Source: Pedobacter hartonius (GTDB lineage: Bacteria > Bacteroidota > Bacteroidia > Sphingobacteriales > Sphingobacteriaceae). From it: a stretch of 64,000 nt of DNA. Below are positions 18,244-27,890 of the stretch, in pieces. Within the stretch, counting starts at the first letter, position 1; every line of letters begins with the position of its first letter. The notes under the pieces are model-generated. The model did no database searches, was not told the DNA's origin, and saw nothing but the letters and a program-made list of their open reading frames with translations. A program made the translations under genes and the position numbers. Location of the stretch: positions 124,001-188,000 of the forward strand of contig NZ_FNRA01000003.1 of assembly GCF_900107535.1 (NCBI RefSeq). Direction: 5' to 3'.

Positions 18244-19053
18244 TTAGAACCTGGCTGTTACGGTTAATTTACTGGAACGACAGGCGTTAAAAACACCAAT
18301 GGCACCGCCTGAAATATTGGTAAGCGGATTGGAAGGTGTAGATGCATCTTGTGCAATAGTGGTGCCAAGGGTTCTGAAATAGTCGTACACTCCTTTGTCT
18401 ACACACTGTAGCTCCACGGTCATTACGTCCCCGTTCTTAATCAGCGGATTGCCGTCTGCCGCATCGGTACTGTAATAAAGTTGTCCGTCAAAGACGCGTC
18501 CATCCGATGCTTCGTCATTTCTTACATAGGATCCCCTGATCAGTGTACCGTTCAGCCACTGCCTCAGCCTGTAATAATTCCCTTTGCCGGGTGGATCACT
18601 GAATACCGGGACCATGAAAATCTCCTCATCATCTATTGAAAATGCGGCAGCATACAGCATGTCAAGCCTGATGATTTTCTGAGGCATGGCAGAGGTTGCT
18701 GTGTAAGTTTTTCCGCTTAATACCACGGTCAGCTGATAGGAATGTCCGCCCGTTCCCTGTAACGTAGCAGTTTGGTATTTGCCGGACCCGGCGCTTTTCA
18801 GCGTTTCTGAAACTCCTGAGGTCAGGTCTTTAATGGATACCAGTGCATCGTCACGTCCGGGGAAAGTGTTATCCTCCTCAAAGTTCTTTGATTCTGAAAC
18901 GCTCACCACATATGGACCTTTCGCCGCCGTTATCTCCCCTTCAATCACGATATGCGGACTGGATGAATCCAGCCTGACACTGATCACCTTTTCGCAGGAG
19001 CTGCAGCAAAACAGCAGCAGAATGGCCAGGTAAACAAATTTCCTGCACTTCAT
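18244..19053 (-). CDS. DUF4249 lipoprotein
   Basis: A 269-residue lipoprotein (signal ending LLLFCCSSC, Cys20) with the DUF4249 opening pattern (HIVIEGEITAAKGPYVVSVSES) and internal pattern NYYRLRQWLNG. DUF4249 proteins are almost always encoded beside a TonB-dependent receptor, as here: the receptor stop codon precedes this ATG by 3 bases. The role is presumably a surface-exposed substrate-binding partner of the receptor, though no substrate is established for the family. Confidence 0.92.
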   Translation of the reverse strand: MKCRKFVYLAILLLFCCSSCEKVISVRLDSSSPHIVIEGEITAAKGPYVVSVSESKNFEEDNTFPGRDDALVSIKDLTSGVSETLKSAGSGKYQTATLQGTGGHSYQLTVVLSGKTYTATSAMPQKIIRLDMLYAAAFSIDDEEIFMVPVFSDPPGKGNYYRLRQWLNGTLIRGSYVRNDEASDGRVFDGQLYYSTDAADGNPLIKNGDVMTVELQCVDKGVYDYFRTLGTTIAQDASTPSNPLTNISGGAIGVFNACRSSKLTVTARF

Positions 19054-19056
19054 GCG

Positions 19057-21381
19057 TTAAAATTTAAAATTGTAGGTGACCGATGGTACGAATTTAAATA
19101 AAGAAGTCTGAACTGCTTCTGTTTTCGATTGATTTTCAGCATTCTGCCTGAAAGTAATTGCATAAGCATTTGCCCGGCCGTAAGCGTTATACACACCGAA
19201 GGTGAGTTCTGAAGAAAAATTCTTACGCTCCTTCAGTTTGCAGGTGGCACTAAGGTCCAGCCTGTGGTAAGCCGGCATGCGGTAAGCATTCCGCCGGGTA
19301 TACAAAAACACCACCTGGTCATCCATATAATATTTGCCGCTTGGGAAGGATACAGCGTTCCCGGTGGCATAAACAAAAGTGGAGGATAGCGACCATTTGT
19401 GATCGAGTTCACAGATCCCTACCAGGGAGATATCATGGGTACGGTCCTGCCGCGCATTATACCAGTCGCCCTCATTGATCCCATCAATCTGTCTTTCTGT
19501 ACGGGACAAGGTATACCCTATCCAGCCGGTAAGCCGTCCGGTTTTTTTGCGCAGCAGCAATTCCAGTCCGTAAGCCCTGCCCCTGCCAAAAAGCAGCTGA
19601 GGCTCGATAGGATCATTGCTCCTGATATTTGCCCCGTCCTTATAATCTACCTGGTGCTGCATCCGCTTATAATAAGTTTCCGCGCTGAATTCATACTTGT
19701 TATCCTTCAGGTTTTTGAAATAGCCGAATGATACCTGGTCAGCTATTTCGGGTGTAATAATGTTATTGGTAGCCACCCATTTATCGGTAGGGCTGCTGGT
19801 TGCGGAACTTGACAGTTGATGGAGCGACTGTGTGCTTCGCGAATATGCGGCCTTCAGGGAAGCGGCCGCCCCCAGCTGGTAAGCGGCAGAAAATCTGGGT
19901 TCCAGGTTAAAGTACGTCCTGACGATCTTTCCTTTTGCATAGTTCAGCGTATCGGTGATTGCCCCTTCCGCATTCAGTGCATAAAAATTATTATCGCCAC
20001 CCAGTACAGAGAAAGCACTCAGGCGTAGCCCGTATTCAATTTTAAGCCGGCCGGATGCTTTCCATTCATTGCTGATGTAAGCGCTATTCTCCCAGCTAAA
20101 GGTATAGGGCTGGTTGACTAATGTGAGGTCACCACTGTACTCTCCCGGCCGGATGGTATGGTAAACAGAATTCAGTCCCATCCGCCAGGTGTTTCTGGTA
20201 TCCGGATAGAGGCTGAACTCCTCCTTGATATTCCAGTCTTTGATCTGTGAGTTGATATGTGCCTCAAAGCTATCGGTATTGTACAGGTCTATATGATAGC
20301 GGTAGTCGCTATAGATCACCGACGTATTTGCAAACAATTTGGGGCTAAACTGGTGGTTCCATCTCAGGGTTCCTGTTTTATTACCCCATTCCAGGCCGAA
20401 TAAGCCGCCTAAGCCCAGTTTATCCTGCCCCAGATACCCGGACAAATAGATCCTGTCATATGCCGTCAGCTGATAGTTGGCTTTCAGGTTCACATCATAA
20501 AAATACAGGGCACTTTGTTTGGCAACGCTGTCACTGCTCACTTTCAGCAGAAGGTCGGCATAGGTACGCCTGGCACTCAGCAGAAAAGACCCTTTATTTT
20601 TTACGATCGGCCCTTCTACCGTAATCCTCGATGCAATAATACCAATGCCGCCATTTACACTGATCTTCTGGTTATTGCCGTCATTCATCTTCACATCCAT
20701 GACAGAAGATAACCGGCCGCCATACTGAGCCGGAATATTGCCCTTGTACAGCGTAACGTCTTTAATCGCATCAGAGTTGAAAGTGGAAAAGAAACCCAGT
20801 AAATGCGAGGGGTTATATACGACTGCTTCATCCAGCAGGACCAGGTTCTGGTCTGCCCCTCCGCCGCGGACGAAAAAGCCGCTGCTGCCTTCTCCGGCGG
20901 ATTTCACTCCCGGCAGCAACTGTATCACTTTGATGAGGTCCCGTTCGCCAAAAATAACAGGCACCTTTTCAATTTCCTTCATGCTCAGCCTTTCAACACC
21001 CATCTTTGCAGATTTTACGTGTTCGTCTTTGCCGGTTGCAGAGATGAGCACTTCAGAAAGATGGGTATCCTCTGCGGTCAGTTTGATGCTGAGCGGAATA
21101 TTTTTATTCAGGTTAAGGTTGCTGGATTTGATCCGGTATCCTACAGATCCTGCAAGCAGTTTATAGGTACCGGCCGGTGCAGTAAGAGAGAAAAATCCAT
21201 ATTCGTTGGAGGCCGTGCTAAAACTCAGCGCCCCTTCCGCACGTACTGTTGCGCCGATCAGCTGCTCGCCTGTCTGTGCGTCCCTGATGTACCCGCTGAT
21301 GGTGTGTTTCGGCTGTGCATGGATTTTTGAAATGATAAAGAGAAAAACTACTGGCAACAGGTACAACGTTTTTATGGTCAT
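19057..21381 (-). CDS. TonB-dependent receptor, partner of DUF4249
   Basis: A 774-residue outer-membrane receptor. Signal peptide 1-22, carboxypeptidase-regulatory-like domain 27-110 (HTISGYIRDAQTGEQLIGATVRAEG...), plug about 120-235 (KVPVIFGERDLIKVIQLLPGVKSAGEGSSGFFVRGGGADQN and LLDEAVVYNPSHLLGFFSTFN), then a barrel ending KFVPSVTYNFKF. The FVRGG and plug patterns match the small TonB receptors that pair with DUF4249. It is the first gene of a two-gene operon. The glycosidase lipoprotein that follows at 38 bases may belong to the same unit, hinting at a glycan substrate. Confidence 0.93.
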   Translation of the reverse strand: MTIKTLYLLPVVFLFIISKIHAQPKHTISGYIRDAQTGEQLIGATVRAEGALSFSTASNEYGFFSLTAPAGTYKLLAGSVGYRIKSSNLNLNKNIPLSIKLTAEDTHLSEVLISATGKDEHVKSAKMGVERLSMKEIEKVPVIFGERDLIKVIQLLPGVKSAGEGSSGFFVRGGGADQNLVLLDEAVVYNPSHLLGFFSTFNSDAIKDVTLYKGNIPAQYGGRLSSVMDVKMNDGNNQKISVNGGIGIIASRITVEGPIVKNKGSFLLSARRTYADLLLKVSSDSVAKQSALYFYDVNLKANYQLTAYDRIYLSGYLGQDKLGLGGLFGLEWGNKTGTLRWNHQFSPKLFANTSVIYSDYRYHIDLYNTDSFEAHINSQIKDWNIKEEFSLYPDTRNTWRMGLNSVYHTIRPGEYSGDLTLVNQPYTFSWENSAYISNEWKASGRLKIEYGLRLSAFSVLGGDNNFYALNAEGAITDTLNYAKGKIVRTYFNLEPRFSAAYQLGAAASLKAAYSRSTQSLHQLSSSATSSPTDKWVATNNIITPEIADQVSFGYFKNLKDNKYEFSAETYYKRMQHQVDYKDGANIRSNDPIEPQLLFGRGRAYGLELLLRKKTGRLTGWIGYTLSRTERQIDGINEGDWYNARQDRTHDISLVGICELDHKWSLSSTFVYATGNAVSFPSGKYYMDDQVVFLYTRRNAYRMPAYHRLDLSATCKLKERKNFSSELTFGVYNAYGRANAYAITFRQNAENQSKTEAVQTSLFKFVPSVTYNFKF

Positions 21382-21505
21382 ATTTATGATCTCAGAATCG
21401 GCATGCGCTACCTAAACTAAGAAAAATAGGCAGGTAATTCTCCAACATAAATAATTAGAAACGTATTTAACGCCAGACGAGCATAAATTTACATCAACAG
21501 ATTGA

Positions 21506-22291
21506 TCATGAATTAATAGTAAACTCCAATACGGCAACATCGCCCAAAATTATCTGGTCAGTATCTTTTAAGGGATAGCCAATTTGGGTTGAATTGAGTT
21601 TATATACAGATTCGTCCCGCGCAGTCCTGATTTTTGTTTTGTTTCCCGGGGGCAGTCCGCCCTCATCTGCATACAGTTTAAATGCCGCAGCTGCGGTATC
21701 CCATTCAATATGGGCATGCTGCCTGCTGATATATTTATTGGTCTCGTATACAGGATCTTCAGGGAAAGCAATATGATTGATCCTGAATGAACCATCTTTC
21801 GCCTGAACACGAGCCTCCCTGCCCATGTTGATACGTCTGGTATCCCCGGCATGCAACACATATTCCTCCTGTTCGGCTTTGCCTTTCAGGATCTTTAGCC
21901 TTGCATTCAGCACTACAGCATCGGCTGTGGCAGCTCCGGCTGCTGACATGATGAGCCTTAGGCCCGCTTTTATTTCATTCGTCCGGATCATACCTGCCGG
22001 CAGTTCATCCGCAAATTCCAATGTCAGTTTCCAGTTGGAGGGCAGGTCCAGCGCAAAATTATCTGCAATCCGCTGGATATCCTCCTGCAGTTTTTCTGTA
22101 TTTCCATTATACAGGGCAGCCTCATAGAGAAACCGTTCTTCTTCAGCAGGCGCAACAGCAACAGCAATCACAGCCAGTGAAGATCCCTCACCACCGTCCA
22201 GCTGCTGCAGTTCTTCTTTAATGAACTGAAGAAACGTATCCCTTATGCCCTTTGCATCCAATTTGTTATTCTTTTTAAAAAAATCAAACAT
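21506..22291 (-). CDS. FHA-domain protein with N-terminal alpha/beta domain
   Basis: A 261-residue protein. Residues 1-115 form an alpha/beta domain (FFKKNNKLDAKGIRDTFLQFIKEELQQ...WKLTLEFADELP). Residues 150-260 are an FHA phosphothreonine-binding domain with NMGRE, the core S-R-Q-H-A-H-I, the GNKT loop and a final DQIILGDVAVLEFTI strand. It has no membrane anchor. It is the last gene of the kinase operon, 8 bases after the SEDS-PBP gene. By family knowledge it should read phospho-Thr marks placed by the operon kinase, possibly on the SEDS-PBP protein or on itself. The layout recalls mycobacterial FhaA, with N-terminal domain then FHA. Confidence 0.9.
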   Translation of the reverse strand: MFDFFKKNNKLDAKGIRDTFLQFIKEELQQLDGGEGSSLAVIAVAVAPAEEERFLYEAALYNGNTEKLQEDIQRIADNFALDLPSNWKLTLEFADELPAGMIRTNEIKAGLRLIMSAAGAATADAVVLNARLKILKGKAEQEEYVLHAGDTRRINMGREARVQAKDGSFRINHIAFPEDPVYETNKYISRQHAHIEWDTAAAAFKLYADEGGLPPGNKTKIRTARDESVYKLNSTQIGYPLKDTDQIILGDVAVLEFTINS

Positions 22292-22299
22292 AGCTCTTA

Positions 22300-25200
22300 T
22301 CAGTTTATACTTTTTATATACCCTTTTTGTACCAGCAACGGTATGACCACATCCCCGGCCAGCTTCACTGCATCAGATGAACCTTTTGTAGCCTCTATGC
22401 GGATACAAGTTACCGTATATCCGTCAGTATTGGTCTCAGGTGCAAAAAACACATACCAGCCGTCATTCACTTTCCTGCCTTTGACCATTCTCTCAGGCGT
22501 GCCTGTTTTCCCTGCTACGGACAGGCCAAATACACCTGCTTTGCCCGCGCTTTGCGCTATCATGTACTGCTTTAGCAAAGCTGCAGCAGCCGGATCTTTG
22601 GCCAGGGCCAGCCCCTCTTTACTGTTTACCGTTGAGTCATTCAGCTTCAGTACATAACGGTTAGGCACCAGTTTCCCCTGGTTGGCAATTGCCGAAGCCA
22701 GGCGCGCGACGGATGCCGGGGTGGCAATCAGCTCCCCCTGCCCCCATGCCATACCGGAAATACCCGTTGCCCTGTTCCTGTAGATGTTATTAGGGTTATA
22801 GGGGCTTTTGAATTCAGTTCTGCGCCATAGCGCAAACCAGTGCTCTTCTTGCTCCGGATCCGGAGACGTCCTGCCATAATAATACCCGCCTGCACCATGC
22901 AGGAACATCCCGGTCTTGAGGTACAGCTCTCCCATCGGTTCCTGCAAATGCTGCTCATTGGCCAGCTTTATGAAATACACGTTATTGGATTTTACGATTG
23001 CCCTTTCCATATCAATATTACCGGTCTCGTCAGGTTCCGGTCCGCCACTGCGGATCCTTTCATTGGCTTTCACGAGGTAAGTCTGCCTTGCGGCAGCAGG
23101 CCCGAGTTTGTTGAATGCTGCCATTGCCGTAAGCAGCTTGGCGGTAGATCCTGGCTGCGTGGCTACGGTAAATCCAAGATCGGCAGTGGTGGTCCAGTCC
23201 GCCAGCTTATTCTGATCTGCAGTACTCATCGTGAGCTGCTCCCAGTTTTTTATTGCCGGTAAAGGGTATACTGCAGAAGCGAGCACATCACCTGTTGCGG
23301 ATGACATCACGACCACAGATACCCTGTTATCCCGCACAGCAGGATCGGCCGCAAGTGCAGCCTGCAGATGTGTCTGCAGGTCTGCATCAACGCTCAGTTT
23401 CACATCCCTGTTTCTTTTTTTAAACCTGGCAATTTCACTGGTGTCCAGTCCCGAGATCAGCAGGGCAGACAAAGCAGAGAAATCCCGCTTCACAACGGTC
23501 ATTTCCTTTCGCCCCCGGGGCAGAAAACGGTCTTCCCGGTAGCGGGAAGCTATCAAATTATAACTGGTCAGCGGCATTCTAAAGCCTCTCAGCTCCGCCG
23601 CGTGTTCATATTCTGCAAAATACCCGTTGATGCCACCATTGAAAACCCCGGTATTTGCATCTCCCGTCCAGAAGAACAATTGTTCTTCAAACGGATAGTA
23701 TCGTAACGGCCTCCTGTGTTTCGCAGAATCCAGGTCATAGCCCGGTACACCGGCATCCCTCAGCTTTTGCTGCTGTTTTTTGATCAGCTGCGGGTTACTC
23801 GTCGCCAGGATTAAGCCCGACCTGTCATACACCGTACCGGCTTCCAGCTTTTTCATCAGAATTCCTATTCTGGGGTTATAGCTAAACATCCTGCTTCCGC
23901 CCCTGTCGGCTACCAGGGCGGGTTTAACTACCCATTGTGCATTCCTGAAGCTGTACCTGGATACGTTGACCAGCAGTAATAACACCGCTATACAAGCGGC
24001 CAGTAAAGCCGGCACAAGGTTTTTGTCCTGTTGTGCAGTGATATATTTCATCTGTCCTTCAGTTCCTTTCAGCGATGAAGCCGACAGCAGAAAACCTGCG
24101 GCCACAAAATTGATCACCAGCGAAGAGCCTCCGTAGCTTTCAAAAGGAAGTGAAACGCCTGACAGCGGTAATGCACCTAACGAACCACCTGCGATCAGCA
24201 GGAACTGGATGAAGGTACAGATGCCGATTCCGGCACAGATATAAAACAGGAAAGGCGTGCCCGTCTGCCTCCCGATCAGGATGGAACGGTGCAGATAGAT
24301 CAGGAACAGCACAAAAACACAGGCGATGCCCAGCCAGCCAAAATCCTCCCCTATAGCCGGCAGGATCATATCCGTATGTGCTTCAGGAATGGTTTTTGCA
24401 AAACCTTTGCCGGTTCCCTGCCCGGTGATGCCGCCACTGGCTATTGCCCAGAGCCCGTTTGCCACCTGGTCTCCACCATACACCTCATTGTCCCAGGCGT
24501 CCTGCCAGATGGCCTTACGGTCTGTCAGTCTTTCTACCGGCCCGGGAACTATCCTGTCCAGGTAAGGGATCTTATCGATCGTCAGGAAAGCGGTGATCAC
24601 CAGCAGCGCCATCAGCGCCGATTCGCTGAAAGATTTTTTCTTCAGCACATGGTACAGGCACAATACAGCAAAGGTGAGCAGCGCATCCAGCCATACGTTC
24701 TGTATAAACCAGGCCACGATGATATAGAGGATCACAAAAGCGGCCATTTCCATAAAATCTCCTCTTGAAAAAGAGAACAGCACTATAAACGTAAAACAGA
24801 TCACTATTGCGGGGCCGAGATCACCAAGCAATAAAAACAGCAGCAGGGTAAATACGATGGCACCGAGTGCAAATGAAAAGAACGACCAGCGTTTTTTCCA
24901 ACTGGAATATGCAGCAATAAACTGCTCATTCAGGGCAAAAAACCCGGCCAGGAAAAGTACAACGATGTACTTCACCACCTCGCTGGGCTGAATGCCAAGC
25001 AAATTCACCTTCACGCCGCTTCCTTCAGGTCCCGCACCAAAAAGGAGCATGACCGTTAGCAGGGCAATAGCAAGGGTAATCCATGGCCAGCCATTGGCTG
25101 CCGAACGTTTTTTTGTAAAAAGAAATAGCCTGTACAACTTTGAATCTGCCGTAAAGTGTTTCAAGTTAAATGATAACAATATACAAATCCCTGCCACGCC

Positions 25201-26256
25201 AAGATATAGAAACAGCAGGGAGCCGGTTGCCAGAAAGCGGTCGCGCACAGGGTCCTGCAAACTCAGAAGGGTGAGAAAGGAAAAGCCTGTCAGCAGCATT
25301 AACAGGGGCAGTATCACCTGGTCTGCAGCCGGAAAACGCAAAGACAATAGGATATGCAACAGCAGAAAGGAAAACAATATACTACCGGCAAGCAGCCAGT
25401 ACCACCTGTTAAAATCCTCAGGTGTACGTACTACCAGCGCAGCATCATTTTTAAGGTGATTAAAATCTCTAGAGGAGAGCAGCCGGATGGTGTGGATACT
25501 TTCAGAAAAGTTCAGTGTTTTATGTCCGTTTAAACGTTGAACACCTTTCACCTGTCCGAATTCGGCACCTGGTTTTAAAGGGATGACTTCATAGGCTTTT
25601 TCTTCAGGCAGCCCGGTAAATTCATAGTGCCCGTCTGCATCAGTTCTGGCATAAGCCGTAAAGGATTTTGCATCTACACTGTCAGCCGGTAAAACCGTCC
25701 TGAGCCGCAGCAATACTCCGGGTACTTCCGTTCCTGCATGGGTAACGTTTCCCTTTAGCACCCCTGTTCCCGATCCAAGATCCTGCACAGCAGGCATGGA
25801 TGGCGGGGCACTGAGTTCCTGCTCAAAACGTTTTTCATCATTGCCCGTGAAGCCCAGCAGCGCTCTTGATACAGCTACCCTTTTTTTAAAAGAGATGCCG
25901 CCATGTTTTGCCGCTTCATCGGCTGACACGTTAAATTTTCTTTTATTCAGGTCGCCGATGTTACTGAATGGATCAGCCATTTGCCTGTCGGCAATTACTG
26001 CCCCTATCATATCAATATCGGCAGGGTCATCCAGATAATAACCCGTGGCCAGCAATGCTTTAACTGCATTCGCAGGATCAGGGGCGTTCAGGTTAACAAC
26101 CGTTCCGTTTGCCAGACCTTTATTCACATCTTTCATCCGTTCCTGCAATACCCCGGAAAGCCTGAAGAACGCTGCCAGTAATACCACTGCGATGAGCACA
26201 ATACTGATCCGCTCCTGCATCCTTCCGCCAGACTGCTTTTGTTGTTTATCCATCAT
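22300..26256 (-). CDS. SEDS glycosyltransferase fused to class B PBP transpeptidase, 1318 aa
   Basis: One polypeptide carries both halves of a peptidoglycan synthase. A TM helix lies near 15-35, a non-membrane segment at 36-160, and a carboxypeptidase-regulatory-like beta domain at about 165-250. The polytopic SEDS (RodA/FtsW) domain spans about 285-735, with IQPSEVVKY, the key Asp479 in GDLGPAIV, PEAHTD (624-629) and SYGGSS (707-712). A linking TM lies at 747-765. The PBP part opens with AGTVYDRSG (about 807) and has the transpeptidase motifs S1037-x-x-K1040, S1090-N-N1092 and K1250-T-G. All signature residues are intact. Its start overlaps the PP2C stop as TAATG, so translation is coupled. 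SEDS and bPBP normally are separate proteins that act as a complex. Confidence 0.95.
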   Translation of the reverse strand: MMDKQQKQSGGRMQERISIVLIAVVLLAAFFRLSGVLQERMKDVNKGLANGTVVNLNAPDPANAVKALLATGYYLDDPADIDMIGAVIADRQMADPFSNIGDLNKRKFNVSADEAAKHGGISFKKRVAVSRALLGFTGNDEKRFEQELSAPPSMPAVQDLGSGTGVLKGNVTHAGTEVPGVLLRLRTVLPADSVDAKSFTAYARTDADGHYEFTGLPEEKAYEVIPLKPGAEFGQVKGVQRLNGHKTLNFSESIHTIRLLSSRDFNHLKNDAALVVRTPEDFNRWYWLLAGSILFSFLLLHILLSLRFPAADQVILPLLMLLTGFSFLTLLSLQDPVRDRFLATGSLLFLYLGVAGICILLSFNLKHFTADSKLYRLFLFTKKRSAANGWPWITLAIALLTVMLLFGAGPEGSGVKVNLLGIQPSEVVKYIVVLFLAGFFALNEQFIAAYSSWKKRWSFFSFALGAIVFTLLLFLLLGDLGPAIVICFTFIVLFSFSRGDFMEMAAFVILYIIVAWFIQNVWLDALLTFAVLCLYHVLKKKSFSESALMALLVITAFLTIDKIPYLDRIVPGPVERLTDRKAIWQDAWDNEVYGGDQVANGLWAIASGGITGQGTGKGFAKTIPEAHTDMILPAIGEDFGWLGIACVFVLFLIYLHRSILIGRQTGTPFLFYICAGIGICTFIQFLLIAGGSLGALPLSGVSLPFESYGGSSLVINFVAAGFLLSASSLKGTEGQMKYITAQQDKNLVPALLAACIAVLLLLVNVSRYSFRNAQWVVKPALVADRGGSRMFSYNPRIGILMKKLEAGTVYDRSGLILATSNPQLIKKQQQKLRDAGVPGYDLDSAKHRRPLRYYPFEEQLFFWTGDANTGVFNGGINGYFAEYEHAAELRGFRMPLTSYNLIASRYREDRFLPRGRKEMTVVKRDFSALSALLISGLDTSEIARFKKRNRDVKLSVDADLQTHLQAALAADPAVRDNRVSVVVMSSATGDVLASAVYPLPAIKNWEQLTMSTADQNKLADWTTTADLGFTVATQPGSTAKLLTAMAAFNKLGPAAARQTYLVKANERIRSGGPEPDETGNIDMERAIVKSNNVYFIKLANEQHLQEPMGELYLKTGMFLHGAGGYYYGRTSPDPEQEEHWFALWRRTEFKSPYNPNNIYRNRATGISGMAWGQGELIATPASVARLASAIANQGKLVPNRYVLKLNDSTVNSKEGLALAKDPAAAALLKQYMIAQSAGKAGVFGLSVAGKTGTPERMVKGRKVNDGWYVFFAPETNTDGYTVTCIRIEATKGSSDAVKLAGDVVIPLLVQKGYIKSIN

Positions 26257-27887
26257 TATTTCTTTACCAGCGAATCTGCCTGGAAAGCACGTTTAGAGAC
26301 CCTTCCATTGACATAGGAATGGTCAGGAAATTCAAATAATACCTGCAGCGGGTATTTACAATTGTTAAAGCGGACATTTTTCAAATCCAGCACATTTTTA
26401 TAGGATATGATCCCGGTTTCGAAATTCTCCAGCACCAGTCCGTCAATCACTATATATTTACATACCGGGGACAACACCAGCGCAGGCCCTTTATATACGG
26501 AGTCGCGCTGAAAGATTACGTCTCCGGAGGTTTTGATCAGCAGGGTATCACGGTTAATGGTTAACGAGCGGCTCAGACGTACCGGGCCTTTAAACAGCGC
26601 TGCAGAAAGCGTTAATGTGTCTCCCTTTAGTTTGGACAAGGTATCGCTGATCATTTTCTCCTGTCTGTTCGGGCCGGCTGCCTGTACAGCGTTAAGGCTG
26701 CCGGAACCTTTCAGTTTTACCGGGGGATTGGTAAAGAACAACCAGGAGGTACTGGCCAAAAACAAAACGCACAATACCGAAAGCAGGATCAGCAGGCCTT
26801 TATTGCTCTTGGGCAAACCATGCGCACTTTCTGCAAGGCTACCTGAGGCAGCAGCATGTTCCTGCTTTAAAAAAGGATTGTTTTGTCTGTTAGCCGGCCT
26901 TATTTCTACATTATCATTTTCCACCGGCACAATCCGGGGACTGTTATCCATTGGCATTGCGTTAATATCTTCAGCTCCCTTGTCAGCAGATGAAATCTCA
27001 GAACGTTTATCCTCTGCTGCCATATTTTCTTTTACAACAGGATCGTTTTCCTTTGTTATTGCCTTAGGAGCAGGAACATCATGGGTGCCCTGCGAAAACA
27101 GATCTGCCACAGGCCTTAAAACGGGGTGCACCACGGGAACCTTATCATTTTTAGCCAGCACAATGGTAATGTTATCATTTCCGCCAGCCGCATTTGCTGC
27201 TGCAACCAGCTTCTCCGCTTTTGCCTTTAAAGGTGCAGAAGTACTGAGTACCGCCATGATCTGCTCTTTATTGACCATATCAGTTAAGCCATCACTGCAG
27301 ACCAGGATGAGATCTCCGGGTAAAAAAGGTGAGGATCCGGTTTCAAAATAACTTTCAGCCATCTCGTCCTGTGTACCGAGTCCGAGTGCCTGGTTGATGA
27401 CATTCCGTTTAGGATGCTGCATTGCGGCCTCCTCTGAGATACGCCCGGAATCTTCCAGGAAACCAACGGGCGACTGGTCGCTGGACAGCTTGATCAAAGA
27501 ATTGTCCCTGAAGAGGTAGAGCCTGGTATCTCCGACATGGATATAATGCAGGAGATTATTTTGCCTGTCAAGCACCGCAACTGTGGCCACACAAGCCATA
27601 TTCGCCAGCTGTTTGTCTTCCAGTTTCCTTGCATAAATTTCTTCATTGGCCAGGTTAAAGGAAATTTCGAGTTGGGTGAGCACATCAGGCCCGATCACCG
27701 TCAGTTCAGTCAGCACTGCGTCCTTCGTCAGCGCTGCCGCAATCTCTCCTCCTTCATAACCACCTACCCCATCAATTACACCGGCAATCAGGAACCGCGC
27801 ATCCATTACTTCCTGCGCAATGAATACGTCTTCATTATTATCCCTCACCATACCGGTGTCTGTAATGCCAAACAAATAACTTACCAT
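26256..27887 (-). CDS. Membrane-anchored PP2C-type Ser/Thr phosphatase
   Basis: A 543-residue protein. The N-terminal 240 residues are a PP2C (PPM) phosphatase with RDNNED (15-20), DGVGGYEGGE (39 on), GDTRLYLF, QALG and SDGLTDMV, supplying the metal-binding aspartates. A charged linker (240-360) leads to one TM helix (about 365-385). The exterior part (400-543) has short repeated strands (IKTSGDVIFQRDSV, VIDGLVLENFETGIISYKNVLDLKNVRFNN) suggestive of a right-handed beta-helix. It is expected to reverse phosphorylation by the operon kinase, with a cytosolic catalytic domain and a periplasmic sensor or wall-binding part. The corresponding actinobacterial protein is PstP. Confidence 0.93.
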   Translation of the reverse strand: MVSYLFGITDTGMVRDNNEDVFIAQEVMDARFLIAGVIDGVGGYEGGEIAAALTKDAVLTELTVIGPDVLTQLEISFNLANEEIYARKLEDKQLANMACVATVAVLDRQNNLLHYIHVGDTRLYLFRDNSLIKLSSDQSPVGFLEDSGRISEEAAMQHPKRNVINQALGLGTQDEMAESYFETGSSPFLPGDLILVCSDGLTDMVNKEQIMAVLSTSAPLKAKAEKLVAAANAAGGNDNITIVLAKNDKVPVVHPVLRPVADLFSQGTHDVPAPKAITKENDPVVKENMAAEDKRSEISSADKGAEDINAMPMDNSPRIVPVENDNVEIRPANRQNNPFLKQEHAAASGSLAESAHGLPKSNKGLLILLSVLCVLFLASTSWLFFTNPPVKLKGSGSLNAVQAAGPNRQEKMISDTLSKLKGDTLTLSAALFKGPVRLSRSLTINRDTLLIKTSGDVIFQRDSVYKGPALVLSPVCKYIVIDGLVLENFETGIISYKNVLDLKNVRFNNCKYPLQVLFEFPDHSYVNGRVSKRAFQADSLVKK

Positions 27888-27890
27888 CCT

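Noticed and set aside
20803..21330. 175-codon plus-strand frame opposite the TonB receptor
   Set aside because: It covers the plug and regulatory domains of a clear receptor on the other strand. Cys/His/Phe-rich composition is typical of a shadow frame.
24289..24768. 159-codon plus-strand frame opposite the SEDS domain
   Set aside because: It overlaps the most conserved SEDS motifs on the minus strand; no start context or motif of its own.
26533..27351. 272-codon open frame on the plus strand opposite the PP2C gene
   Set aside because: It is antisense to a well-supported phosphatase/linker coding region, has no recognisable motif, and its composition follows from the opposite strand's codon pattern.
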